NCBI GenBank assembly: GCA_003194525.1
Contig: NBIV01000075.1
Coordinates: 62,001 to 126,000 of the forward strand
Direction of reading: 5' to 3'
Length of the DNA stretch: 64,000 bases
DNA from: Gracilariopsis chorda
Lineage: Eukaryota; Rhodophyta; Florideophyceae; Gracilariales; Gracilariaceae
Part shown: positions 43,022 through 53,773 of the stretch, piece after piece
Layout of the letters: every line of letters starts with the position of its first letter
Numbering within the stretch: the stretch's first letter is position 1
Translations under genes and position numbers: made by a program
The notes under the pieces: model-generated
What the model was told of the DNA's origin: nothing
Databases searched by the model: none
What the model saw: only the letters and a program-made list of their open reading frames with translations

Positions 43022-43828
43022 ATGGTGCTCAATTTGAGTGGTGCTAATGAGACAGGAACGCAGAACGAGCAGCAACAAGAGCCGCAGGCGCAGAACGAAA
43101 TTCGTGCATACATGCGTGCGCGTGTGGTGGGCGCCGCCAATGCAGCTTTGAGAATTTTCGAGTATCGACATGTTCACATCATACCAAAAGTAGAACGAGT
43201 GGCCATTCACTTGGAAGGAGAGCGAAAGTTTTTTCGCAGAGGTCCAATTCATATCCATTCCGCATCGCCACCGTCTACGTTGGAGAGATACTTTGCGAGG
43301 CCCGAAGCATATTTGAACCTCGACTACCTCTCATACCTCGAAAAAGTGCCATTTTATCGCACGCTTTTTGATCTTGTGCTTTACCAACACGACGGAGACA
43401 GCACTCAGGGGCCCATAAGCGACTGCAATCCGCCCATGTACGTCGTAGAGCACACGGAATATGAGCAGTACGTCGTAAGGATCAAGGGCGTTTCACCGTC
43501 CGACACTGAGCTCTTTGCTCGGCGCTTGCTGCTCATGAATCACGGCCCGAGCCCTTATGAAAACGCAAGGACTTTCAACGAACAGCAGTATGAAACTTAT
43601 CGTGAAACTTCGATTGCAAGCGGACTGCTCGCGCATGGATCCGAGTCTGATATTGCGTTTCAAGAAGCAGTGCATATTTATAGCACGCCCTCCAAGCTAC
43701 CAAGTCTGGTTTTCAAAATCCACCAAAAAGGCACAGACCGAGAGAAAATGGCCGTCGAAATTTGGGAGGCGCGCTTTAGCGACATACATACAGGTGATGA
43801 TCAGCAACAGAAGCAAGAAATATATTGA
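43022..43828 (+). CDS. Helitron Rep-helicase linker region
   Basis: A 268-codon open stretch between the Rep and helicase regions. NEIRAYMRARVVGAANAALRIFEYRHVHIIPKVERVAIHL matches the Helitron block DEi..Y.d.R.vsa.eA.Wri..f.i....P.V..L.vHL. ARRLLLMNHGPSPYENARTF and ASGLLAHGSESDIAFQEAV match the block yLR.LL....G..sfe.lrT and GLL.dd.ew...l.ea. This gives the best evidence that the family is Helitron. The copy at 50957-51745 in the second Helitron carries the same blocks. Confidence 0.65.
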   Translation: MVLNLSGANETGTQNEQQQEPQAQNEIRAYMRARVVGAANAALRIFEYRHVHIIPKVERVAIHLEGERKFFRRGPIHIHSASPPSTLERYFARPEAYLNLDYLSYLEKVPFYRTLFDLVLYQHDGDSTQGPISDCNPPMYVVEHTEYEQYVVRIKGVSPSDTELFARRLLLMNHGPSPYENARTFNEQQYETYRETSIASGLLAHGSESDIAFQEAVHIYSTPSKLPSLVFKIHQKGTDREKMAVEIWEARFSDIHTGDDQQQKQEIY

Positions 43829-44039
43829 CGTGTGCTAGAGATCTCAGATCGGCACGGTGGACGACTGCTACGCTATCACAGCTCCTTCTCACAACATCTA
43901 CAGCAGAATGAGGCAGCATCGACTACGACGAGTCGAGGTACAACAATTCGAGACGAGCGAGTGTTACAAAATTCGTCAACTTTGCAGTCAAGGTACGCCA
44001 CCCTAAAAACTCGCCAAAGACAAGTTATTGACAGCGTGA

Positions 44040-45508
44040 TTGCCGCATAGCAACAACGAAAAGCGCTGCAGGAGCGAAAAAGCACTCCAAGAAAGGTTTT
44101 CTTTGTGAAAGGATCCGCAGGACCCAGGAGGGCATACGTGCTCAACCTCCTTCGCGATATCGCTGAGTCGGAAGGAATGCTCGGCGAAATGACTGCTACA
44201 ACAGGCATTGCAGCTTCGTTGCACGAATGTAACCGCACTTAAACTAGTCTGCTCGGACTGGGTGTACCTGATGGGAACAGCACGAGCAGCACTTCAGCCA
44301 CTTTGTCCAAGTACGGTCCCTGATCTCAACTTGCAGAAATGCTATATAAAATGCAACTGCTCGTCTTGGATGAGGCTTCCCTGCTCTCACGAAAGCTTTT
44401 CGAACTCATGGATGCGTTGCTCAAAGATCCGCGCTGCAGTGGAATGGAAAACCCGCCTCCGTCTGGGAACTTGACCATCGTTCTATCCCGCGACTACTCC
44501 CAGCTGCTTCCAGTGGTGCCGCAGGTGTACATGGAGGCCGAGCCAAGTGGAAATGTGAGACAAGTGTACACAAACATTCTCAACGAATTGCCGTGGAACA
44601 GTGATCTGTGGACATTGTGCTCGGTTCAAGTGCTGTACCTCACCGAACAAGTACGCCAAGCCCATGATCCGGCATCCGCGTTGCTGTTACGCTCCATTGC
44701 AAGCGACAAAATATCCAATAACGCGCCATTACCATTAAAATCTACCAGTTGCATGCACATGGCTTACCCATACCTGTGGAAGTGGCTCACATCACGACAA
44801 GGGGAGGATGTGGACCTCAGCAAAATGCTCATTGCGTCCACAAACCAGGTGGTCGACGAACATAATGCGGCAGTGCTTGATCTGTTTCCTGGTGAGCGCT
44901 TCACTCTTCATATATTGACGACTGTGCAGCCTGATCGAGGACGGAACCCAGACCCTGACATCGCCAGTACTATCGTTCCCGAGTTTGCATATCAGTATGC
45001 GCCTACTAAAATACAACCTCATACCTTGGAATTGAAGATCAGTGTACCAGTTCTGGTCTTTCGGAATGTGCGGCATCCCGCTGTGGTCAGCGGAAAGCTG
45101 TTCGTAGTTGTGCATGTAGATCAGTATACCATGCAAACGGCTCCATTCGACGAAAACAGACAGGTGCTGGAACGACAGTTCCTACATCATATTCACTTCG
45201 AATTTTCTTTTGCAGACATTCGCATGACTCGAAGGCAGTTCCCCAATCGTCTCGCGTTTGCAGCAACCGTTCACGAAGGGCAGAGAAAACCCTGGGATGG
45301 CTTGGTTCTGGATGTGCGATCCAAGTTCTTCTGCGCCGGTCATTTTTACGTGGCATTGTCGCGCGATCGAAGGAACGACCATGTGCTGCTCCTGCATGAC
45401 CCGCAGCTTACATCCGGGAATGTGCAGACAATTCATCCCATGTCTGTAGTCATCGAGATCCCAGTGCTGCCTGAAGCCATTCAGTTCTGCATTCCTTCAC
45501 AACCGTAA
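44040..45508 (+). pseudogene. Helitron Pif1-like helicase region
   Basis: Near 44.10 kb FFVKGSAGPRRAYVLNLLRDI stands where Pif1 helicases have G-x2-G-T-G-K-T, so the ATP-binding lysine and threonine are replaced. It continues with MTATTGIAASL, a Walker B region LLVLDEASLLSRKLFELMDA (44339 frame), LSRDYSQLLPVVP for GGDfrQ.LPV, YLTEQVRQ, and the C-terminal FAATVHEGQRKPWDG and GHFYVALSRDRRNDH for T..k.QG.t and QlYVAlSR. Early parts change frame; the frame 44339-45508 is open for 389 codons. A helicase would unwind DNA for rolling-circle transposition, but the Walker A change suggests it cannot hydrolyse ATP normally. Confidence 0.65.
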
Positions 45509-45664
45509 TCATATTTCTTGCGTTCTTCATTCATTGAGTTAAACTACTTGCCTTTTTGCTTTTGCAATCTCCACCTTTTTTTTCTACCCACCGTTTTATA
45601 TCACTCTTCCACGGCGGCGTGAAGCGCCGCCCCCTGCCGAGCGGCCGAAGGCCGCTTCCTCTTG

Positions 45665-46083
45665 TCCCAACACCCCCCGTACTAAACTGATTTGCTGAGT
45701 GTTGCTGATTGACGGGAGGCGTTGTGCCAAAAATTTTCTTGTATGTCCCCTTCAGTGCATGCAATTTCGACTTTGGCGCAACGCCTCCCCGCCAAATTAA
45801 AAAATGAGCAGCAGCTTCAGCAAGGCTTGAAGTTTATTGGCTGCCTGGCTGCTGCTGCATGTTGACTCCTGCTGCTGCTCACTGGCTTGCACTACAGTAA
45901 ATGAGTGCAGTGCCAGCCAATTGAAAGCAAGTGCACTTAGATCGCCACCTGTTTGTCAAAAGTTACTGAAATGTAAGTTTGTGCCTCTACTACATCTTCG
46001 GACCCAAAAATCAGTATTTGGATGTGGTGTAGCATGCAGAACCTTCGTTGCTGGGCAAAGCCAAAGATGCATCCGAAGGCATA
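45665..46083 (+). mobile_element. Helitron copy 3, 5' part only
   Basis: It begins TCCCAACACCCCCCGTACTA directly after the 3' end of copy 2, followed by TGCTGATTGACGGGAGGCG, the GCGCAACGCC inverse and a CAG tract. The internal and 3' parts are missing. The remaining bases to 46083 (with GTGCCTCTACTACATCTTC) are unrecognised. Confidence 0.5.
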
Positions 46084-46605
46084 TCTCAACAACTCCCGTA
46101 CTATAATAATCTGCTTCTCAACGTGGAGCGCGTTGTTGATTGACAGGAGGCATTGTGCCAAACACTCCCACTGCACGCCCCCTTCAGCGCATTAAATAAA
46201 TTCAGCAGCAGTAGCAACAGATGCAGCAAAGCTCAAAGCTCACTAACTGCTGCTATATACGGACTGCCCGTACTGCTTAGTCGCTGGCACTACAGCAGTG
46301 ACAGCAACCCTGGTGCACACAGGCTGGCACTGTAGTCCTTCTGGCAGTGCAAGCCAATTGCAATCCACTGTACTCTACACAGACTACTGCAGTGCCATCC
46401 AGTCATTGACGGGCGCGCGCTCATTTTCAATTCTAGTCCACATTAAATCTAGGCACTGCGGCGCTCATTGGTGAGCAGGCCCTTTGCCAGCGATAGCGAG
46501 CAGCAACAAGCTACAGATCCCCTGACATCACCCTGATTCAGCGGCGCGCAGCGCCGTTCGCAGCCGAAGGCTGCTTCTGCTTTTCTTTCCTCTCTTAAGC
46601 ATTCT
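46084..46605 (+). mobile_element. Helitron copy 4, short non-autonomous
   Basis: The 5' end TCTCAACAACTCCCGTACTA and GTTGATTGACAGGAGGC are followed by a CAG-type tract and a short unique section. The 3' hairpin pair GGCGCGCAGCGCC and GCAGCCGAAGGCTGC lies near 46540-46575. It has both ends and no genes, as in a typical short Helitron derivative. Confidence 0.5.
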
Positions 46606-47105
46606 CTTGGGTACAAAGGGTGTGCTTTTGACCGATGGGAGCCGTTGCCCCACAAAATCGCTTTGCACGCCCTGGCACGCGCATGCAAAAGGCTCATTTG
46701 GCCAAACGCCTCCATGCCACTCCAAAAAATGAGCAGCAGCACCACCACCATATCGTACAGTGCACTGACCGCTGTTGCATGTTGATTGCCTACTTGCTTC
46801 TGAGTGGCTGGGACTCCAACCATGACTGCAGTGCGAGCCACTCAGCAGCAGGCAGATGTTGGCACGTTGGTTAAGCAATCAGCTGCTCTTTAGTGCAGCT
46901 CTAAATTGGACTTGATATGTTAGGAAAGTGCCGTCTATAGCTTCTCCATCTCAATATCACTCTCGGCGCCCCAAGCCTCATTGGTCTGCAGGCTGTTTGC
47001 GAGCGTTAGCTCTCAAACGCAGCCTGCTGATCTCCCAAAGTCACTCGTACTCAGCAGCACGCAGCGCCGCCCGTGGCAGAACGCCGCTTCTACTTGTCTA
47101 ATCTA
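46606..47105 (+). mobile_element. Helitron copy 5, short and diverged
   Basis: It carries GACCGATGGGAGCCGTTGCCCC, a CAG/CAC tract, TGCATGTTGATTGCC and CAGTGCGAGCCACTCAGCAG, all alignable with the 5' regions of copies 1-4. It ends near the hairpin-like GCACGCAGCGCCGC and CGCCGCTTCTACTTG (about 47055-47098). The extreme 5' end is not clear. Confidence 0.4.
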
Positions 47106-48048
47106 AGTAAGGATTTGTTGGACAACGACCTTCGCCCCCTCAAAAATAAGTAAAATTCACGGTTTCGTTTTTTGGCGCAATCTGCGCCAGACACAAAAAA
47201 TATGCTTCACCATAAACTTTTGAACCTTTCTGGTGTGCTATTTTTTGCACCAATGATAATCAAACGTTTTGGACAACCAATACCTTTGATTTTCAGTTTT
47301 GTGAGGCCTCAAGCTTCGCCACTACCACTCTTTCCTTCAGGCAGTATGCAGACGTCACAATTGCAGGAAAGTTTGCTAGGGTCGAAGGCCCTTGGTATCC
47401 TTTTCTAACCTACCTAAGGATTGCTCTGACAACGAGCAAGGTAATCCCTTAGAATACATGAATGAACGCATATTTACTTCCCTCCAAACCACTAGTCAAT
47501 GGTAATCAAACGATTTGCCCTACTTGCACGAATCGGGGGAGCACAAGTAAGATTTGTCACCCTCGACAGCCACACTTCTGTCAGCCCCGTCGAACCCGGC
47601 TCAACCTTGTATATCTCTACTGGCCAATAAACAGGCAAACCCTGCGTCCAAGCAGGCGAATGTCTTTCAATTCCGTGTACACGCTGTCGATCTTCAGCCC
47701 AACGAAGCACAAAATCTGTTCCAAAAAAAAACAATTCAAGGTGCTACGGTGCACATCAATGTGCTTCAATTCAGCCTTTATTATGCACAATATTTCCAAT
47801 AATGTGCAGAAGCACGGTAGAATAGCATCCTTACGGTCGCGAAAATGGCATTGTTGTAGGTAGCGAACTTCTGTTCGGGACATATCGTTCGTGTCTTTGG
47901 ATGATATTTGAAACGAAGAAGCAAGTAGAGCGAAATAAATTGTAGGTGGCTGTTTGGAAAACAGTTTTCTGCAACTTTAGAGTACATCCTAGCAACGTAT
48001 CCTATTCAAACAGTAAAATAGATTACGTACAGCACCACCTACGTGTAC
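47106..48048. other. Gene-free stretch with possible old coding traces
   Basis: No secure gene. On the minus strand the frame 47883-47617 looks somewhat protein-like (for example FLEQILCFVGLKIDSVYTEL) but has no recognisable motif and no continuation, so I do not call it. The opposite strand has a competing frame of similar length. Confidence 0.4.
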
Positions 48049-48375
48049 TCTTCTAACAAAAATAATAGTTATAGTTTACGTAGTGCATATGTAGGCTGCA
48101 CAGTACTGCAAACTTATACCCTTCTAACGAAAATAGTTGCAATGTATGTAATGCGTACGTAGGCTGCGCAGTAATGCAAACGTTTACCCATCTGACAAAA
48201 ATAGTTGCAATCTATGTAGTGCATACGTAGGCTGCGCAGTACTGCAAACTTATACCCTTCTAACCAAAATAGTTTGAATCTATGTAGTGCATACGTAGGC
48301 CGCACAATACTACAAACGTAGAACCCTCTAGCAAGAATAGGGACTAACTATACGCCGCATACGTAGGTAGAATCA
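48049..48375. repeat. 68-bp tandem repeat, about 4.7 units
   Basis: The phrase CTTCTAACnAAAATAGTT recurs at 48049, 48121, 48189, 48257 and (diverged) 48325, so the spacings are 72, 68, 68 and 68. Each unit continues with a TATGTAGTGCATACGTAGG and CTGCGCAGTACTGCAAAC type sequence. The first unit has a four-base insertion and the last is the most changed, which is typical of an ageing minisatellite. Confidence 0.8.
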
Positions 48376-48899
48376 TACTCCATATGTATCGACGTCTGAA
48401 ACCAATACTAAGTAAGAATGCAATGCATATGAATTTAGTAAAGTACTACGTATGTAAACTATCAATGTACTGCTGGTGTCAGGAACATATTCAGACAAAA
48501 AGGACAATATTTATACCTATATATCATGCAGGAAACTATTTTACAACACCAGTTCTCTAGTTGATCGGAAGAGAGGGTACATGTTCCATCGAAAGGTGAT
48601 TACCAATCTTTCAATCTCTTTCCGGTTCCTGCAATCCGATATGAGTTGTTCTTCGCTTCGACCGCCATCATGACGTGATAGACCCCGATCGAAAGCAGGC
48701 CGTAGTCCAAGAGAGAATATACAGCCCGTACATCATCCAGACATAGGTGAGCTTGCGAAGGTGGACTTAGGAACTAGAACCGAGCTTCTTCAAAATACTC
48801 TGGAACCTCATAACCATGAATAGATTTACTTGAACTCCTCTCATTCTTCCGGCATTCAACAAGAACGATATAGGGCGGTTATGCGGTTCGCTGGAAGAC
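48376..48899. other. Gene-free stretch before Helitron B
   Basis: No gene is seen. This is where the 5' end of Helitron B should lie, but I could not identify a terminus matching the other Helitron family. Confidence 0.4.
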
Positions 48900-48902
48900 C
48901 TC

Positions 48903-50284
48903 GTGAAGGTATTCACTCTGGAACACAATATGTCTGGGATGCAAAGGCAGAAAATATTCCTTAAGGCCTCGCACGTCCCAGCTCTTCATATCCGAAGTAC
49001 CAACCAATCACTGGCACACTTCCAGCCTGTTTTGGGACGGGCGATGCAAACGGTCCTCGAGCAACTCGATTTCCTCTCAAAGATTCGGGGTGGGTGCTCG
49101 TATTTGTATGTGCACGTATTGTGGCGCAGTTCTGCTTACTGCGGAGACAGAAGAGACGTGCTGTGGATATGAAAGATCCAGATTGCTTGGAGTTTCTTCC
49201 AGACGAGTGCATATCAACTCGCAACCTGAAGACATATATCGCTTACTAAGTTTCCAAACGCTATCTACACACTCTAATGTGTTATTCGCAACCATTTTCA
49301 CATTCATGGATATGAAATACGTTCGTGGTGGAGTTCCGTCATTTCTCCGACTACAGGGCAATGTGTCTCTTTCTCTTCCAGGCCAGGACGTGCGCTACAC
49401 ATATTTTTGGTCGGAAGGTCCTTCCAGTCTTATTTCACAGGATTCTTTTTCTTCTTTGACGAGAAGAATTGGTGCCTAACCCGAATATTCGATACTTGGT
49501 TCCGACGCTATAAGATCTCTTGCAACCAAGACCAGACATTGTCTGACAGAGGTATAGAAATTTGTTCAGACCAGACGAAAATATGCGGACGAGATCAAAA
49601 GCGGACGAATCTACTCTGGAAATCATTGCAGAAGCTGTTCAGGAAGGAATAGTTGTCTGGAACTATCAAGGTGCCCATGGAGCCCAAATCGAGGTGAGCT
49701 CCGGTGCAAGACTTCTACCAGAAGAAAGCTGGGGCAAATCGCTTGCCATGAGGACTTTTGTCACAAAGCCAAGTAGAGTGTTCAGGTCAGAAGCCCCACC
49801 GGCCGAGCTGGTAGGCGGAAATGAATCCCATCAAATGTCAACCGGAAATCTTCGACGTCAAGTAGTCAAGTACAAGCGTTTGAAGCCGGACTCAATGGAC
49901 GCTGAGAAAAAGGCTTTTCCACTGCTCTACACTTATGGTTAGATTCATGCCCGGTATGATATAGCCACATATATTTCATCCAGAGATGCAAACAACCGAG
50001 ACAAAAAGAGTCTAACATGAGCAGAACACTCTAAGCAAAGACTGTATACCGATAAAGTGCTGCGGAACAATGGAAGTCTTCTTCAGCAATGGTTGCTTCG
50101 TACTAGCACAAACAATGAAGACTTGGGACCTGTTTACTTGGAAACAGAACAGATGAGAATGGTTGAAGAACGTGAGCTGCGGTTGGAACCCATACCGGAA
50201 CAGATGAACACGGCTCTCCCGGTAAACTCTTCCATCCAGGTAATCACAAAAACTCTCCGGCGTATTGGAGACAAAAAAGACTGA
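48903..50284 (+). pseudogene. Helitron B N-terminal region
   Basis: The best part is 49090-49479: CMCTYCGAVLLTAETEETCC is the cysteine-rich start of the Helitron N domain, followed by LSFQTLSTHSNVLFATIFTF and SFLRLQGNVSLSLPGQ, which align with copy 2. Later pieces include AEKKAFPLLYTYG (YPLLFPYG block, 49.9 kb) and TNNEDLGPVYLETEQMRMVE (50.11-50.17 kb), where copy 2 has TNVEDIRICFLEREQTARYV. There are several frame changes. Confidence 0.55.
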
Positions 50285-50286
50285 AT

Positions 50287-51000
50287 TTGCAAGCAATGGT
50301 CGCTCGATTGGTCTTTCCGACGCTTTTCGTCATAGTCACAATGAACGTATGGCCGGAAGAGGTGAAAAGGCTTAGTATGGACAACGAAAACACCGGAACA
50401 TTTTCTTCACACGGAGACAGAAGCCGTCCTTTTCATAGGCCAGATCGTATTGCAAGAGTGTACAACCAGTATGCAAATTCAATCATGAATGATCTACAGA
50501 GAATAACTCAGAAGATCTCTTTGGCTCGAAATGCATTGGGATTGTCGCAAAACTTGAGTTCCAAGAGAGAAATACTCCACATCATCATATTCTTCTTTGG
50601 TTGGAGGGGGCGTTATTTAAGACCCTGGGATCATTGGAAATTTGATCAAAGCCGAACTGCATCGGAGTAACTCGCCTGAAGACCACGAACTACGACAATT
50701 GGTAAAGAAATTCAATATGCACAGACACTCTCCATATTGCCGTGGTCGTACCTCTGACGGGAGGAGCCTCTTTGGATATGATAGACAAGAAATTGTGACT
50801 GAAACAACGATAAATAAATACACAAACCGAATGACCCATCGAAGAAGAAGGACAGAAGATTTGAAAGTGCTTCTGTACAATCCGAATATCACAATTAAGT
50901 AAAAGGCCCACATCAATGTTGAAAGAACCTAACGTGGGAGCGCTGTAGCGTATCTGATGAATTATGCTTTCAAGAGTGCCAAAGAAGAGGATATGGTTGT
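50287..51000 (+). pseudogene. Helitron B Rep core
   Basis: FPTLFVIVTMNVWPEEVKRL and FHRPDRIARVYNQYANSIMN match the TfTcNP.W.ei and RPDivaRVf blocks. Near 50.56-50.61 kb, in another frame, LEFQERNTPHHHILLWLEGA gives an intact HUH motif. Near 50.95-50.98 kb AYLMNYAFK holds the two catalytic tyrosines, although the usual lysine before the second is asparagine. Stops and frame changes separate the blocks. Confidence 0.6.
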
Positions 51001-51745
51001 ATCAAGTCGAACGGAAAGACAATCAGGTGCACGGAGCGACATGCTTCGAAATGAGATCAGGGCATACATGAGAGCGAGAGTGGTGGATGCGGTTGAAACT
51101 AACCTCTTTGAGTTCAGGTATCTTCGCATCAATGCAAATTTACAGGCATCTGACATACATCTCCTTGGAGAGGCACTGGTTTTGATTCGAAACGTAAGAC
51201 TGCCTAGACGTCTGGAGTCCTCCCTGCTGGAAATATATTTCTAATGACCCTCCTGGTACATGGATTTGGACTACATGACATACTTTGAGACTGTACGTAT
51301 ATACCATAAGCTACCCCGATCTGCACCAAAGTCTGAATCTACTCGGGATAGAGGAATTCCACGATTGTACGTCGTGCAACGATCCGAAAATCATCGAACT
51401 GTCCCTCGAATTAGATTTGCTTCTCCAGCAAATCCCAAACTCTTCGGTCTTCGAATATTGCACATGAACTATCTATTCAGATACTTTGATGATCCAAAAC
51501 GTGTTGGGAGCAAATCTTACTCAGCTTATAGAAAAGCGGCAGTAGCCTGTGTACTATATATTCATGGTGAGGAGTACGAAACCGCTTTTGGTAAGGCATT
51601 AAGATACCATTCTATTCCTGATGAGCTGCATTACTTGGTCGTCGCTTTCTTTCAAGGAGTAAATCCTGAAAATGTGATTGAAAAGCATGAACGAGCTCTA
51701 TCTGCAGATATAACCGAGGGAAACAGAGCACAAAGAAAAGAATAA
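50957..51745 (+). pseudogene. Helitron B linker region
   Basis: LRNEIRAYMRARVVDAVETN and FEFRYLRINANLQASDIHL match the linker of copy 2. After a short break, LFGLRILHMNYLFRYFDDPK and ACVLYIHGEEYETAFGKAL match its ARRLLLMNHGPSPYENARTF and GLLAHGSESDIAFQEA blocks. It has the same role as the corresponding part of copy 2. Confidence 0.55.
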
Positions 51746-52034
51746 CTACTTCGAAGAATCAATGAGATTTCGGACAAACATGGTGGTCCGTTTATCAGAA
51801 ATGATCCCTTCTTTCCTCATAATGTAGAACAACTTCATCCCAGAGAGATCGATCTGCAATTAGTAGAGAAACGAGCTGAAACACGTAGCAGCTCTTCTTT
51901 GAAGTCCAGGAGAAGGTTAAAAGAGCGATATGATGATTTGAAAGAAGGCCAGAAACACGTTTTGACAAACTACTAAGAGAAGTACAACAACGAGCGAGAA
52001 TGACAAAGTCTGAAAGACTCAACACACATAGAAG

Positions 52035-53452
52035 CGTTTTCTTCTTACATTGACGAGCGGAGACAGGGAATATCTATTGCGTTTCTTTGCTGAGGATATT
52101 GTTCAGTACGAAGGCATATTGGAACAGATGACAGCCAGGACAGGTATTGATGCTGCACTATATGACGGTGGAAGAACTTTGCATAGCTTGCTTGGATTGG
52201 GAATTGATGACAACAATGATTCGCAACTTAGAGAGCGTGGGACACTTTTCAAGTACGGATCACGATCAAAGAGAGCAGAACAAATCCGGAAGATTGTTTT
52301 GCTGGTATTTAATAAAGCTCAATTTGTCCCAAAATGCTCTTTGAGATTTTGAACACTGTACTGAAAGACTTAAGAAACTCTACGAAAGATTTTGGAAGCA
52401 TGGTTGTAGTTCTAGCTGGCGACTATATGCAACAGCTTCCAGTGGTTCCAAGAACGAGAAGAGTATCTGAAAGGGATGGAACAATTCGTGTTATTCCATT
52501 TAGGCTTCTACGGGAGCTTCCACGGTACTCTTGCTAGCTTTAAGACAGAAGAATCAAGGGTATTCGCCTTACAGAACAGGTTCGTCAACAAAATGATCCA
52601 GGTTTTGCCAAAGTTTTGCTCAGTCTTGGTCGTGGGACGTTTCCAGCATCTGCAAGGCTTCCGATCATGTCTACATCAGATGTACATGAAGAATACAAGT
52701 TGCTATGGAAATGGTTTACAACACGGAAGAAGGAAGATGTCAAGCTCAACCAATTGATTGTTGCAATAGCAAATCAATTAGTGAAGGAACATAACCAGAA
52801 CGCATTGGAGTATTTCCCTGTAAGGATGTTTGACTTGAGGTCTGCAACGACGATCGTTCCAAGTCGAGGGCCAAACGGTGAAAAATTTCACACAAATAGT
52901 ATCATTGGACCTGAACTGACGAATAATTACACCCAAACTGGAGTCCCACACCATCATTTGAAACTGAACTTGGGTGTCCCTGTTATGGTGATTCGACATG
53001 TACTTCATCCGCACTTGCTGATTGGAAAGATGTTTATCGTTACCATCATTTCTCGCAAAGTGATTCCACTTTCGGGCATTGATGAACATGGACAAATTCA
53101 GCAAAGCTTTTTACTGCACCGCATTGACTTCTTCTTTGAGGTTGCAGATGTGAAAATCAAGCGTCAATAGATTCCCATCAGAGTGAAATTTGCAGCAATT
53201 GTGCGTACAGTGCAAGGACAAACCCTGAACCAAATGTTAGTTTACTTTCGAACAAACGTTCTTTGGCCAGGTCAGTTCTCTGTTGGAATTTTGCGTGTGA
53301 TAACATTTGATGAAGTTTTAGTGCTTCAGAGTGAAGAAGACATGCCCCGAAATGCGCACGATTTCCATCCAATGCCGGTAATCATCAAAAAACCTGTTTT
53401 ACGAGAAGCTGTAGACTTTTTAGAAGGGCTTTATAAATTTCACATAGATTAG
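52035..53452 (+). pseudogene. Helitron B Pif1-like helicase region
   Basis: At about 52035-52110 the frame reads FLLTLTSGDREYLLRFFAED, where G-T-G-K-T is expected; the lysine position reads R and the threonine E, with one residue fewer. It continues MTARTGIDAALYDGGRTLHS and LLGLGIDD, then SMVVVLAGDYMQQLPVVP (GGDfrQ block), HHHLKLNLGVPVMVIRHVLH and KFAAIVRTVQGQTLNQML, which keeps the T..k.QG.t helicase motif. Several stops and shifts are present. The Walker A change parallels that in copy 2. Confidence 0.6.
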
Positions 53453-53773
53453 TTAATGCGTAAACCACAATTTGTGTGGATATCTTATGCCAACTCTTGG
53501 CCGCGGCGCGAAGCGCCGCCTGGGGCCGAAGGCCACTTTTCCTTGTTTCAGTGTAATGATTTTGGCAGAATTTTGCTTCGTACTCTGCAGAATTCTGAGT
53601 TCGTATGCTCACTAATAACAATACTATTGATAGTTTACGTTTAGTTTGGCTCCCAATGGACCGCACGCTGTCCACGTGTAAAGATCGGTCGGGACAGGCA
53701 GCTATACATCTACTGTAAGTACAGTTGGTACATTTTTGGACTTCAGAATGCTGTAACCTTTTTCAAAGTACTT

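Larger units (their letters stand above)
39046..45664 (+). mobile_element. Helitron copy 2, near-complete autonomous type
   Basis: It starts with the family's 5' sequence (GTTGATTGA...GGAGGC...GCGCCAA, CAG tract, hairpin 39348-39405), carries Rep and helicase regions (40.06-45.51 kb), and ends with two hairpins: GGCGGCG (45613-45619)/CGCCGCC (45625-45631) and GCGGCC (45641-45646)/GGCCGC (45650-45655), about nine bases before the next copy's 5' end. Rep-HUH plus Pif1-like helicase on one strand defines a Helitron, a rolling-circle transposon that makes no target duplication. The coding part is spread over several frames with stops, so it looks inactive. The extreme 5' bases do not match copies 1, 3 and 4 well. 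Confidence 0.75.
48900..53545 (+). mobile_element. Helitron B, second lineage
   Basis: It carries the same gene order as copy 2 but is much diverged and has lower GC. N-terminal domain pieces lie at 48.9-49.9 kb, the Rep core at about 50.2-51.0 kb, the linker blocks at 50957-51745 and the helicase at about 52.0-53.45 kb. The 3' end has GCGGCGC (53503-53509)/GCGCCGC (53513-53519) and GGCC (53524-53527)/GGCC (53531-53534), each with a GAA loop. The 5' terminus is not identified. Coding parts are split among frames with stops, so it is inactive. Confidence 0.7.

Noticed and set aside
42548-43258. A 236-codon minus-strand ORF in Helitron copy 2
   Set aside because: Antisense to the Rep core and linker blocks, which carry recognisable Helitron motifs.
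48060-48310. A regular repeat that might be a CRISPR array
   Set aside because: The 68-bp units are contiguous and diverged together with no unique spacers, and the genome is eukaryotic; it is a minisatellite.
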